Shown in pieces: positions 24,563-33,000 of a stretch of DNA of 36,097 bases; within the stretch, counting starts at the first letter, position 1, and the number at the start of each line of letters is the position of its first letter. Below the pieces are notes generated by a model. It ran no database searches. It saw nothing but the letters and a program-made list of their open reading frames with translations, and was not told the DNA's origin. This DNA is from Fimenecus sp045593555. Lineage in GTDB: Bacteria > Bacillota > Clostridia > Oscillospirales > Acutalibacteraceae. The stretch lies in NCBI GenBank assembly GCA_045593555.1, contig JAZNWU010000014.1:1-36097 (forward strand). Direction: 5' to 3'. Made by a program: the position numbers and the translations under genes.

Positions 24563-25330
24563 TTGGCAAAGGTTGTTTCAATTATTAACCAAAAAGGCGG
24601 TGTGGGAAAAACTACAACTGCCGTAAGCCTTGCAGCTGCTGTAGGTGCAAAGGGACATAAAGTATTGCTTGCGGATATTGACCCACAGGGTAACTCTACG
24701 AGTGGATTTGGAATAAGCAAAAGAAAAATCGGTTTTTCATCTTATGATGTGCTTGTCAAGGATATCAATGCAAATGATGCTGTTGTGAAAACACAGTTCA
24801 AGAATGTGGATATTTTACCTGCATCACTTAATCTTGCAGGTGCAGAGGTTGAACTTATTGACCTGGAAAAGAGAGAAACAAGGCTTAAAATGGCTGTTGC
24901 TCAGCTATATAACAAATATGATTATATATTTTTTGATTGCCCACCATCATTGGGACTTATTACAATCAATGCTTTGACAGCATCTGATACATTTTTAGTT
25001 CCTGTACAATGTGAATTTTATGCACTTGAAGGACTTGCACAGCTTATGGCAACAGTCCGTCAGGTAAAAAGACTTTATAATCCACACATTGAGCTTGAAG
25101 GTGTGTTGCAGACAATGTATGACGGAAGACTTAATCTTACTCAGCAGGTTGTTACTGAAATCAAGAAATTCTTCCCGAATAAGGTTTATAAAACAACAAT
25201 TCCAAGAAATGTACGATTATCAGAGGCTCCGTCTTATGGTGAGCCGATTATATATTTTGATAAGAATTCAAAGGGTGCAATAGCTTATACGGAATTTGCA
25301 GAAGAATTTTTATCACAGCAGAAGCGATGA
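24563..25330 (+). CDS. parA: Chromosome partitioning ATPase ParA (Soj)
   Basis: ParA (255 residues from TTG 24563) starts MAKVVSIINQKGGVGKTT, the deviant Walker A of the family. An in-frame GTG at 24554 lies inside the ribosome site GGAGTGG (24551-24557), so I reject it as the start. Other motifs are ADIDPQGNSTSGFG, FFDCPPSLGLITINAL and QCEFYALEGLAQL. In Firmicutes Soj binds DNA non-specifically, moves with Spo0J on parS and regulates DnaA. parB starts nine bases after the stop. Confidence 0.95.
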   Translation: MAKVVSIINQKGGVGKTTTAVSLAAAVGAKGHKVLLADIDPQGNSTSGFGISKRKIGFSSYDVLVKDINANDAVVKTQFKNVDILPASLNLAGAEVELIDLEKRETRLKMAVAQLYNKYDYIFFDCPPSLGLITINALTASDTFLVPVQCEFYALEGLAQLMATVRQVKRLYNPHIELEGVLQTMYDGRLNLTQQVVTEIKKFFPNKVYKTTIPRNVRLSEAPSYGEPIIYFDKNSKGAIAYTEFAEEFLSQQKR

Positions 25331-25339
25331 GGTGAAGGA

Positions 25340-26200
25340 ATGGCAAAAAAAGGCGGATTAGGCAGAGGTATGGACGCTCTTTTCCTTGATAACTCGGCAG
25401 AAGAAAACGGAAATGCCGGAGCAGTGCTTAACATCAATGAAATTGAGCCTAACAGAAATCAGCCAAGAAAAAATTTCAGCGAAAACGGACTTGAAGAACT
25501 TGCAAAAAGCATTGAGCAGAATGGCATTATTCAGCCAATCCTTGTAAGACCAATGTCAGACGGCAGTTATCAGCTTATTGCAGGTGAACGTCGTTGGCGT
25601 GCAGCAAGAATGGCAGGACTTCACGAAGTTCCTGTAACAATAAGAGAAATGAGTGACGAGGAAGCAAGTGTATTTGCTCTTATCGAAAATCTTCAGCGTG
25701 AAGACTTAAGTCCTGTTGAAGAGGCAGAAGGTCTTAAATCACTTATTGAATCTTATGGGTTTACACAAGAAGAAGCTGCTGACAGAGTTGGTAAATCAAG
25801 AACTGCAGTTACAAATACATTAAGATTGTTGAAACTCCCCTCACCTGTTCTTCAGATATTGGGTGATGGGAAGATTACAGCGGGTCACGCAAGAGCATTA
25901 TTGGGGCTTGACGACGAAAAAGAAATGCTGAGAATAGCTCAGGCAACAGTTGCTCAGGAATTATCAGTTCGTCAGGTTGAGAAAATGGTTAAATACGCAG
26001 CACAAGGCGAAAAACCAAAACTAAAGAAGCGTGACAAAAAACGAGATAAATATTATGATGAGGTTGAAATTGCTCTTACAAATACACTTGGCAGAAAAGT
26101 CAAGATTTATTTGTCACCATCAGGACATAAAGGAACTCTCGAATTTGAGTTCTTTGGTAAAGAAGATTTAACTCAGTTAGCAAAGGAATTTGACAAGTAA
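25340..26200 (+). CDS. parB: Chromosome partitioning protein ParB (Spo0J)
   Basis: ParB (286 residues) begins with the typical MAKKGGLGRGMDALF, which carries the ParA-stimulating segment. The CTPase/clamp motif is GERRWRAAR (82-90), and ENLQREDL follows at 116-123. Specificity residues at the helix-turn-helix are R154, T160 and G182, all ParB type, while the fourth position is Lys165 instead of Ala. This fits binding to the two parS sites at 21230 and 24388. ParB loads SMC-condensin at the origin. It is co-transcribed with parA, and serS follows after 12 bases. Confidence 0.96.
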   Translation: MAKKGGLGRGMDALFLDNSAEENGNAGAVLNINEIEPNRNQPRKNFSENGLEELAKSIEQNGIIQPILVRPMSDGSYQLIAGERRWRAARMAGLHEVPVTIREMSDEEASVFALIENLQREDLSPVEEAEGLKSLIESYGFTQEEAADRVGKSRTAVTNTLRLLKLPSPVLQILGDGKITAGHARALLGLDDEKEMLRIAQATVAQELSVRQVEKMVKYAAQGEKPKLKKRDKKRDKYYDEVEIALTNTLGRKVKIYLSPSGHKGTLEFEFFGKEDLTQLAKEFDK

Positions 26201-26212
26201 GGTGGAATAAAA

Positions 26213-27493
26213 ATGTTAGATATTAAGTTTGTAAGAACTAACCCGGATGTGGTTAAGGAAAACATAAAGAAAAAGTTTCAGGATGAAAAGCTTCCTTTGG
26301 TTGATAAGGTAATTGAGCTTGATGCTGAATACAGAGCAGCAAAAGGCAGAGCAGACGAGCTTCGTGCACTCCGTAATTCCGTAAGTAAAGAAATTGGCGG
26401 ACTTATGGCACAAGGTAAGCGTGATGAAGCAGAAGTAGTTAAGCAGAAAGTTAAGGATATGGCTGACGAACTCGCATCTCTTCAGGTTAAGGAAGGCGAA
26501 TTAGAAGCAGAAATTAGAAAGATTATGCTTATAATTCCAAATATTATTGACGACAGCGTTCCAATTGGTAAGGATGACAGCGAAAATGTTGAAATTCAGC
26601 GTTACGGTGAGCCTGTAACACCTGATTTTGAAGTTCCGTATCACGTTGATATTATGGAAAACCTTAACGGTATCGACCTTGACTCTGCAAGAAAGACAAG
26701 CGGTAACGGTTTCTACTATCTCTGTGGTGATATTGCAAGATTACATTCAGCAATCCTCTCTTACGCAAGAGATTTTATGATTGACAGAGGCTTTACTTAT
26801 TACATTCCACCATTTATGATTCGTAGTGATGTTGTAACAGGTGTTATGAGTTTCGCTGAAATGGAAAATATGATGTACAAGATTGAAGGCGAAGACCTTT
26901 ATCTTATCGGTACAAGTGAACATTCAATGATTGGTAAGTTTATTGATACATTTACTCCGGAAAACGAACTTCCAAAAACCCTTACAAGCTACTCCCCTTG
27001 TTTCAGAAAAGAAGTTGGTGCACACGGTATTGAAGAACGCGGTGTATATAGAATTCATCAGTTTGAAAAGCAGGAAATGATAGTTGTATGTAAGCCTGAA
27101 GACAGTATGAAGTGGTACGACAAACTTTGGCAGAATTCAGTTGACTTCTTCCGTTCACTTGACATTCCGGTAAGAACACTTGAATGTTGTTCAGGTGACT
27201 TGGCTGACTTGAAGGTAAAGAGCTGTGACGTTGAAGCATGGAGTCCTCGTCAGCAGAAGTACTTCGAGGTTGGTTCTTGTTCAAACCTTGGTGATGCTCA
27301 GGCAAGACGTCTTGGAATCAGAGTTAAAGGTAAAGACGGCAACTATTTTGCACATACACTTAATAATACTGTAGTTGCACCACCAAGAATGTTGATTGCA
27401 TTCCTTGAAAACAACCTTAATGAAGACGGAAGCATCAATATTCCAAAGCCATTACAGATGTATATGGGTGGAAAGACAAAAATCGAGAAATAA
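26213..27493 (+). CDS. serS: Seryl-tRNA synthetase
   Basis: The 426-residue class II synthetase has the N-terminal antiparallel coiled coil that grips the long variable arm of tRNA-Ser (about residues 28-100, rich in Lys/Glu). Class II motif 2 is FRKEVGAHGIEERGVYRIHQFEKQE, split by the family loop, and the motif 3 region reads NNTVVAPPRMLIAFLENN, where most SerRS have GLAxxRxLxAxLEN. The length is normal. AAGGTGG precedes ATG 26213. Placement directly after parAB is common in Clostridia. Confidence 0.96.
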   Translation: MLDIKFVRTNPDVVKENIKKKFQDEKLPLVDKVIELDAEYRAAKGRADELRALRNSVSKEIGGLMAQGKRDEAEVVKQKVKDMADELASLQVKEGELEAEIRKIMLIIPNIIDDSVPIGKDDSENVEIQRYGEPVTPDFEVPYHVDIMENLNGIDLDSARKTSGNGFYYLCGDIARLHSAILSYARDFMIDRGFTYYIPPFMIRSDVVTGVMSFAEMENMMYKIEGEDLYLIGTSEHSMIGKFIDTFTPENELPKTLTSYSPCFRKEVGAHGIEERGVYRIHQFEKQEMIVVCKPEDSMKWYDKLWQNSVDFFRSLDIPVRTLECCSGDLADLKVKSCDVEAWSPRQQKYFEVGSCSNLGDAQARRLGIRVKGKDGNYFAHTLNNTVVAPPRMLIAFLENNLNEDGSINIPKPLQMYMGGKTKIEK

Positions 27494-27517
27494 TTAATTT
27501 CTTGAGAGGGATATACA

Positions 27518-28621
27518 ATGAAAAGAGAATTAATCAGATTTGTCAGCGTTTTGTTGGCTGTATTGTTTGTGGTAAGTGTCTTTGCAGGATGTAGTAAGGA
27601 CGAGCCTGAACAGGAAACAACAGAAACGACCACAATACCTGTTGAAACAACAACAAAAGCACCAATACCGGAAAATATAAATCCTCTTACAGGTGTTGCA
27701 GATTTATCGGAAAACTCAATTGGTTCACGACCTGTGGCAATAATGGTTGAGAATTCACCGGAAGCAAGACCACAATGGGGCATCACAACACCTGATTTAG
27801 TAATTGAAGGTGTTGCAGAAGGCGGAATTACACGAATGATGTGGGTTTACGCAGATGTAGAGAAAATACCGGAAAAAGTTGGTCCGGTAAGAAGCGCAAG
27901 ACACGACTATGTTGAACTGGCGCGTGGTATGAATGCAATATTTGTTCACTGGGGCGGAAGTGATGGTTCAAGAGTAGGTCTTACTTTAGGTTATCAGACA
28001 ATAAGAAATCTTGGTGTGAATAACATTGACGGAATGAGCAGTGGTTCTTATTTCTTCAGAGATACCTCAAGAGCAACAAGTATTGAACATAGAGGATGTA
28101 CAACGAAATCCAATATTTTGAAAGCTATTTCAAACTTTGGTTATTCAACAAAGCAGACAAATGATAACTGGATGCCATATAGCGTAATTCCAAATACAAC
28201 AAGTTCAGTTGAAAAGTTACCTTGTTCAGAGATTTCAGCATATTTCTCAAATGGATATGTACATAACTTCAAATACAGTAACACAGAAAATAAATACTAT
28301 AATTATCTTAATAACAGAGTGATGACAGACGGAAACACCGGTTCATCAATGGCTGTTGAAAATGTAATTATTCTTTATGTACCTGTTTCAACACTTAATA
28401 CAAAAGAAGGACATAAAGAATGGAACCTTGAAGCAACAAATGGTGAAGGCTATTATGCATACGGTGGTGAAGTTCAACAAATCTGCTGGTCAAAAGCAGG
28501 AAAGAGTGAACCACTTAAAATTACGACACCTGATGGTAAAGACCTTGTAGTAAATCAAGGACAGGCCTGGATGGGATTTGTACCTGTAGCAAATAAGAGC
28601 CTTACAAACATTGTTGAATAA
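27518..28621 (+). CDS. DUF3048 lipoprotein (YerB family)
   Basis: The 367-residue protein has a lipoprotein signal peptide with the lipobox VFAGC (Cys25), then an acidic Thr-rich linker (ETTETTTIPVETTTKAP). The body begins NPLTG and contains RPVAIMVEN, ARPQWGITTPDLVIEGVAEGGITR and GPVRSARHDYVELA, the DUF3048 pattern. YerB of Bacillus belongs to this family. The molecular role is unknown, though it is exported and membrane-anchored. GAGAGGG precedes ATG 27518, 24 bases after serS. The Thr/Glu linker resembles that of the dockerin-CAP protein. Confidence 0.9.
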   Translation: MKRELIRFVSVLLAVLFVVSVFAGCSKDEPEQETTETTTIPVETTTKAPIPENINPLTGVADLSENSIGSRPVAIMVENSPEARPQWGITTPDLVIEGVAEGGITRMMWVYADVEKIPEKVGPVRSARHDYVELARGMNAIFVHWGGSDGSRVGLTLGYQTIRNLGVNNIDGMSSGSYFFRDTSRATSIEHRGCTTKSNILKAISNFGYSTKQTNDNWMPYSVIPNTTSSVEKLPCSEISAYFSNGYVHNFKYSNTENKYYNYLNNRVMTDGNTGSSMAVENVIILYVPVSTLNTKEGHKEWNLEATNGEGYYAYGGEVQQICWSKAGKSEPLKITTPDGKDLVVNQGQAWMGFVPVANKSLTNIVE

Positions 28622-28677
28622 AAATAGTTTATGCTCCCCTGTTTATCAGGGTTAACATAAAAATGGAGGAAAAAAAT

Positions 28678-29397
28678 ATGAGTAAAAAAATTATAGCATT
28701 AGCATTGGCAATATTGTTTATTGCAACAGCATTTACTGCGTGTAAGCAAAAACTTGAAACAACAAAGATTAACGGTAAGGAATTTGTTCTTTACACAGAT
28801 GATGCAGGGAATACGGTTATCAGTGAAGATCATAGGATTGCGATAGCGGTAACAGATGCAAATGGAGAGATAATAACTCAAAGCAATAGAGAACCTCAAA
28901 CAAACTGGGTGCAACTATATGGAGATGTTCAAGGTGAAACATTTATTCGTGGTGAGAAATACCAGATGAATGCGTTAGATGGTTGGGTACCTGATTCAAT
29001 GGGTAAAATAATAAAAAATGAAACAAACGAGAGATGCTATGTTCAGTTTGTAGAAATTGCAGAAGTAACAAAGGATGTTACTTTAAACTCATATCTTGAT
29101 GCTATTGATGAGCAGAATGCGGAATTGGTTTCTGGATATGAGAAACGAGGATATACTTTAACGATTGAAAAAGAAGATAGAAATATTACAGAACAAGAAA
29201 TAAACTGCAAGTTCTATAAATATGAAGTAAAAGACAAAGATGGAAATATTATGCATTATGCAGAAAACTATTATTTCGTAGCAGAAAAGACAATTTATAA
29301 AGTAGCATATGTTTGTGAAGAAGGAATTGGATATGATGAGAGCTTTAACTTTGAAGCATATCTTAATACTTCTTTCACATTTAAAGCAGAAAAATAA
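28678..29397 (+). CDS. Putative lipoprotein of unknown function
   Basis: The protein has 239 residues from ATG 28678. The in-frame ATG at 28663 overlaps the ribosome site GGAGGA (28665-28670) and is rejected. The signal peptide is short with a TAFTAC lipobox (Cys near residue 22). The mature part alternates charged strands, with segments such as FVLYTDDAGNTVISEDHR and YAENYYFVAEKTIYKVAYVC, and looks like a soluble alpha/beta surface domain. I recognise no family. A small hairpin (CCCTG/CAGGG, 28637-28651) precedes the ribosome site, and two hairpins follow the stop. Confidence 0.75.
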   Translation: MSKKIIALALAILFIATAFTACKQKLETTKINGKEFVLYTDDAGNTVISEDHRIAIAVTDANGEIITQSNREPQTNWVQLYGDVQGETFIRGEKYQMNALDGWVPDSMGKIIKNETNERCYVQFVEIAEVTKDVTLNSYLDAIDEQNAELVSGYEKRGYTLTIEKEDRNITEQEINCKFYKYEVKDKDGNIMHYAENYYFVAEKTIYKVAYVCEEGIGYDESFNFEAYLNTSFTFKAEK

Positions 29398-29411
29398 AAA
29401 AACCGATAATG

Positions 29412-29467
29412 CCTTCCCTTCAAAAGGGAAGGAAAAAAGGCATCTCCTTGGGGAGATGCCTTTTTTT
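29412..29467 (+). terminator. Tandem hairpins and terminator after the lipoprotein gene
   Basis: CCTTCCCTT (29412-29420) pairs with AAGGGAAGG (29424-29432). A second hairpin, AGGCATCTCC (29438-29447) with GGAGATGCCT (29452-29461), is followed by a T-run to 29467. The second is a textbook terminator. Confidence 0.88.
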
Positions 29468-29706
29468 GCTATCCCTTGTCCTCTGCTTGAGCCAGAACCA
29501 CAATATGTTGTACTTTAAAATAAAAAATCAACAGATAAGTGGTAAAATGTTTATTAAAATGACAAAAAATGGACACAATGTTAATAAAAAAACCAAAACA
29601 TTGACATTTCTGTCGAAGTGTCAAAAAGCGATTTGTCCAATTGCACAAATCATAAAAAATTTTTTATTAAAAACTGCAAAAAAATGAAATTTTTATGAAT
29701 TAGGTA
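29468..29706. other. Intergenic stretch with four inverted repeats, no gene seen
   Basis: These 239 AT-rich bases lack a supported gene. Inverted repeats are AATGTT/AACATT (29577-29602), TTGACATTT/AAGTGTCAA (29601-29624), GATTTGT/ACAAATC (29630-29651) and ATAAAAAATTTTTTAT (29652-29667). They lie upstream of the promoter at 29707 and may be operators or an upstream small RNA. Confidence 0.5.
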
Positions 29707-29735
29707 TTGAAATTTTAGGAAATAGTTTGTATAAT
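29707..29735 (+). promoter_or_regulatory. Promoter for the structured leader RNA and giant dockerin gene
   Basis: TTGAAA (29707-29712), exactly 17 bases, TATAAT (29730-29735). Predicted transcription start is near 29742, just before the closing helix of the structured RNA. Confidence 0.65.
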
Positions 29736-29741
29736 TGTTAT

Positions 29742-30092
29742 AACCATAGGAATGGTGTAATGGGGCGAAGTGTCTAATTTTTTAAGAAGTGACATTTGAA
29801 ACCTCATTAATGATGCACATCCTAAGGTAATACTCGGGTGTGTATCATCAGTCTTCCGCCGTGGCTTTTCATTAGATTAGCGGAAGCGGTGTGAAGACAG
29901 TCCGGGTAACATAGAGCACATTTGTCGAACTCTGCACGTATAACGTTAAGATTATACGGCTGGGTCAGAGAGTGAGTATTTGATGCTCTCGTCGTCGCTC
30001 CCCTATTGGCGACCAGAAATAATCAACAGGGAAAAATCTATTTATATTGCATATATAATATGTATGCAAAATTTAATAGGAGGAAAAATTTT
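29742..30092 (+). ncRNA. Unassigned structured RNA / 5' leader upstream of giant dockerin gene
   Basis: About 250 bases can fold into a multibranched structure. A closing helix pairs AATGGGGCGA (29759-29768) with TCGCTCCCCTATT (29995-30007), with bulges. Inside are AGTGTC/GACATT (29769-29796), a 13-bp helix ATGATGCACATCC/GGGTGTGTATCAT (29810-29848) with a 13-base loop, CTTCCGC/GCGGAAG (29853-29886), CAGTC/GGCTG (29898-29962) enclosing AGAG/CTCT and CGTATAA/TTATACG (29937-29958), and GAGAG/CTCTC (29968-29990). GTCTTC/GAAGAC (29851-29898) competes with one helix. The GC content is well above its surroundings. I find no RNase P, tmRNA, SRP, T-box or known riboswitch signature. A further inverted repeat, TTGCATA/TATGCAA (30047-30069), precedes the ribosome site AGGAGG (30078-30083). 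Confidence 0.6.
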
Positions 30093-33000
30093 ATGAACAA
30101 AATGAAAAAATTGTTAAGTGTCGTTCTTGCAGTTGTTCTTGCGTTCTCAGCACTCACAGTGCTCGGTTCAGCTGCTAGAACATCTTACAAGACAGTTGAT
30201 GAGTTGAAAGCTCTTGATGCTTACTCACCATATGGTCAGGTAACAAGACTTTCAACAGAAGAAAGAATGTCAATAATTCTTGACTCTCTTGATATGTTGC
30301 TTGCTCCAATGACATCTCTTAACATGGGCACACTCGTTGACACAATGGGTCTTACAGTTAGAATTAACTTGACTTCAGTTGACAACATTTGTGATTCTCT
30401 TGACTCTTTTCATGACACAATGAATAGTGCCACATGGTCAATTGCTTCTGCAATCGTTAACCTTGGTGTCCTTGAAGACCTTGATTTCGATAGTTGGGCA
30501 ACAGGTATGACTCGTGACGGTACAGCTCAGCTTACAATTATTCGTGAGTTACTTGAACTTCTTAATAAAAATGCTGGCACAATTGCTAACATTGTTAAAA
30601 CAGGTGACCTTGACCTCGGTCTTGTTTCATCACTTGCAAACATCAACATTGACCTTTCAATTATTGCTGACATTCCTGGTCTTATTAAGGGTCTTGTATT
30701 CCCATTACTTGAAAGATGGGACGACACTCTCACAGAAATCCAGACACTTGATACAAATAGTACAGGTGATGGTAACGTTGAATCAACTGTTAACACATAC
30801 GTTAAGGGTCTCTTCAACAATGATATGTCAATCACAACTATCAAGTATGATGTTAACGGTACAATGACATCTGAGCATACTGGATGGCTCAATAACACAG
30901 GTTCTGCAGCTCCTGCTGCACCAACAGCTAACAGCCCAAGATATTACTATCAGTTCAGTAGCACAACACCTGGTTCAGTTATGACTGTTTACCACATCGT
31001 TGATGCAAAAGAAGCTGAAGATAGCGATGTTGCAGCATACAGCTATGTTGCTGAAGAACTTACATACACTCTTACAGAAGAAGCTGGTAACGGTGTTTAT
31101 GTATGGAAAGCAACAGATGACTGGGGCAATGAAAAAACACTCAAGTGGTACAACGATGACTCAAACTGGCTTGATGGAATTTCAGGCAATGACATCGACC
31201 TTACTACAATGAGTCTTGCAGACCTTCTCTACAAGTTTGTTCCACCTGTATTTGAAGCTATGGCTCCTGTTGTTCTCAACGGTTCAGTTAAGAAGATTCT
31301 TGCTGAATTCTTAGGCGCTAAGTTCAACTACGTTGGTGACGTTGGTAGCGATGCAGTTAACGCTCTTGCAGATGCTTCAAACGCATTCTTCACAGAAGAA
31401 CAGGGCGAATATCTCTGGGAGTGGTCAAACTACATAGTAATCGGTGAAAATCACTACTATCGTTTTGAAGACCAGATTTTCGTTGCTGACCTTTCACAGA
31501 AAAACAACTACTTTGATATCATTGACTGGGATTATGAAATCGGTGGAGATTTCTTAGACGAGTTCCTTCCAACAGCTGATGGTGGAACACCATCTCCAGA
31601 TAATACTCTTCTTATGAACCTTAATGACTTCATCGTCAAAGTTGCTAAAACAGCTCTTAAGGAATCAGCAGAAACAAAAGATTCAATTTCAGAATATGAA
31701 GCAACATGGACACGTCCAGCTCTTACAGAAGGCGACAACTCAAACCTTGTTGCTAACATTAAGGTACTTGCACAGACAATTATCGGTCTTGCTCCACAGC
31801 ACGTATTCGGTGATGACTGGAACGATGAAGATAATCAGAGATGTTATGTTTCACTTATGTTAGCAAACTATAGCAATGGTACTGTTGCTGGTGTTACTTG
31901 TGACGAATCTGTAGAAAACGATGTTATTCTTACAGGTATCGCAGCTCATATCGTGAACTTGGTAATGCCTTCAATGTCTCTTCCGGGTAAAGATGCAATC
32001 ATAGCATCAAATGCTAAAGTTGGTGCAATCCTTGCAGCAGTTATTCGTGAATTTGCAGCTTACCTTGCTCCAGAGTACAACTATGATGCTCTTATCTATG
32101 CTGACTATGGTACAACAACAGTTGATAAGGAAAAGACATTCGTTGACCCAGAAGCAGCTGGCCTCCTTTCATCAGGACAGACAGCATCAGGTTACTGGCT
32201 TGATGTTTGCTTGACAATGGGTATGGATGTTGGTTATGAATACCTTCGTGCATTTGCTGACCTCGGTGAAGACAGCTCAGAAGTTATTAGCGGTGTTGTT
32301 GACCAGGGCTATGGCGCGGCTGGTAAGGTATACACAGCAGGCACAACTCAGGCACAGCTTAACGCTCAGTGGGAAGCTTTACTCGACTACATCGTTGACT
32401 GGGCTCTCGAAAAGGATTATGAGTGGACATGGAAGATGGAAAACCTTGTTAATACAGATGGTCTTACAATCGACCTTGCTACAGCTCAGGACCCATGGGT
32501 TAAACTTGACCACATTCTCAATAACCTTCTTCCTGCAGATGAAATCCTTAACGTAACAGCTACAGATTGTGAAACAGAGCTTGAACAGCTCCTTCGTTAC
32601 AACCTTATCCTTGCTATCGTTGACCTTCGTTGGGAAGACCTTGCAGATATGCTTAAGGTTCCTAATGGTTTCGTAAGAAATGCAAACGTTCTTGACTCAC
32701 TTGCAACAGTTCTTAAGAACCTTGTAAATGGTCTTTTTGCAAAGGTTGGTAATACAAGTGGTAACTACGAATTTATTCCATCAGTAATCACTGACTTTGA
32801 TTCACTTGCAAATCAGAGTAACCTTGCAACACTTGTTGAAGGACTTCTTACTGCTCTTGTAACAGCACAGGATAGAGGACTCCTTGATACAGTTCTTCCA
32901 ATCGTTAACTTCTTCCTTGGTTGGAAGATGGACCCACAGGCATATGCTGACCCAGTAATTTACTATGAGAACCCAAGCTACTTGCCATACATCTATGTAT

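Noticed and set aside
29409..29687. 92-codon open frame after the lipoprotein gene
   Set aside because: It runs through two hairpins and a terminator and has low-complexity Lys/Phe composition.
29881..29905. RNase P-like string AGTCCGGG in the leader RNA
   Set aside because: RNase P RNA needs this element near its 5' end, followed by a matching 3' ACAGAA...GGCTTA region; neither the position nor the partner is present.
29961..29990. T-box-like AGTGAGTA string in the leader RNA
   Set aside because: The invariant T-box sequence (TGGNACCGCG) and terminator/antiterminator pair are absent.
30006..30092. In-frame TTG start upstream of the giant dockerin gene, adding 29 residues
   Set aside because: It lies in the 3' arm of the leader RNA closing helix and has no ribosome site, while ATG 30093 has AGGAGG and starts a clean signal peptide.
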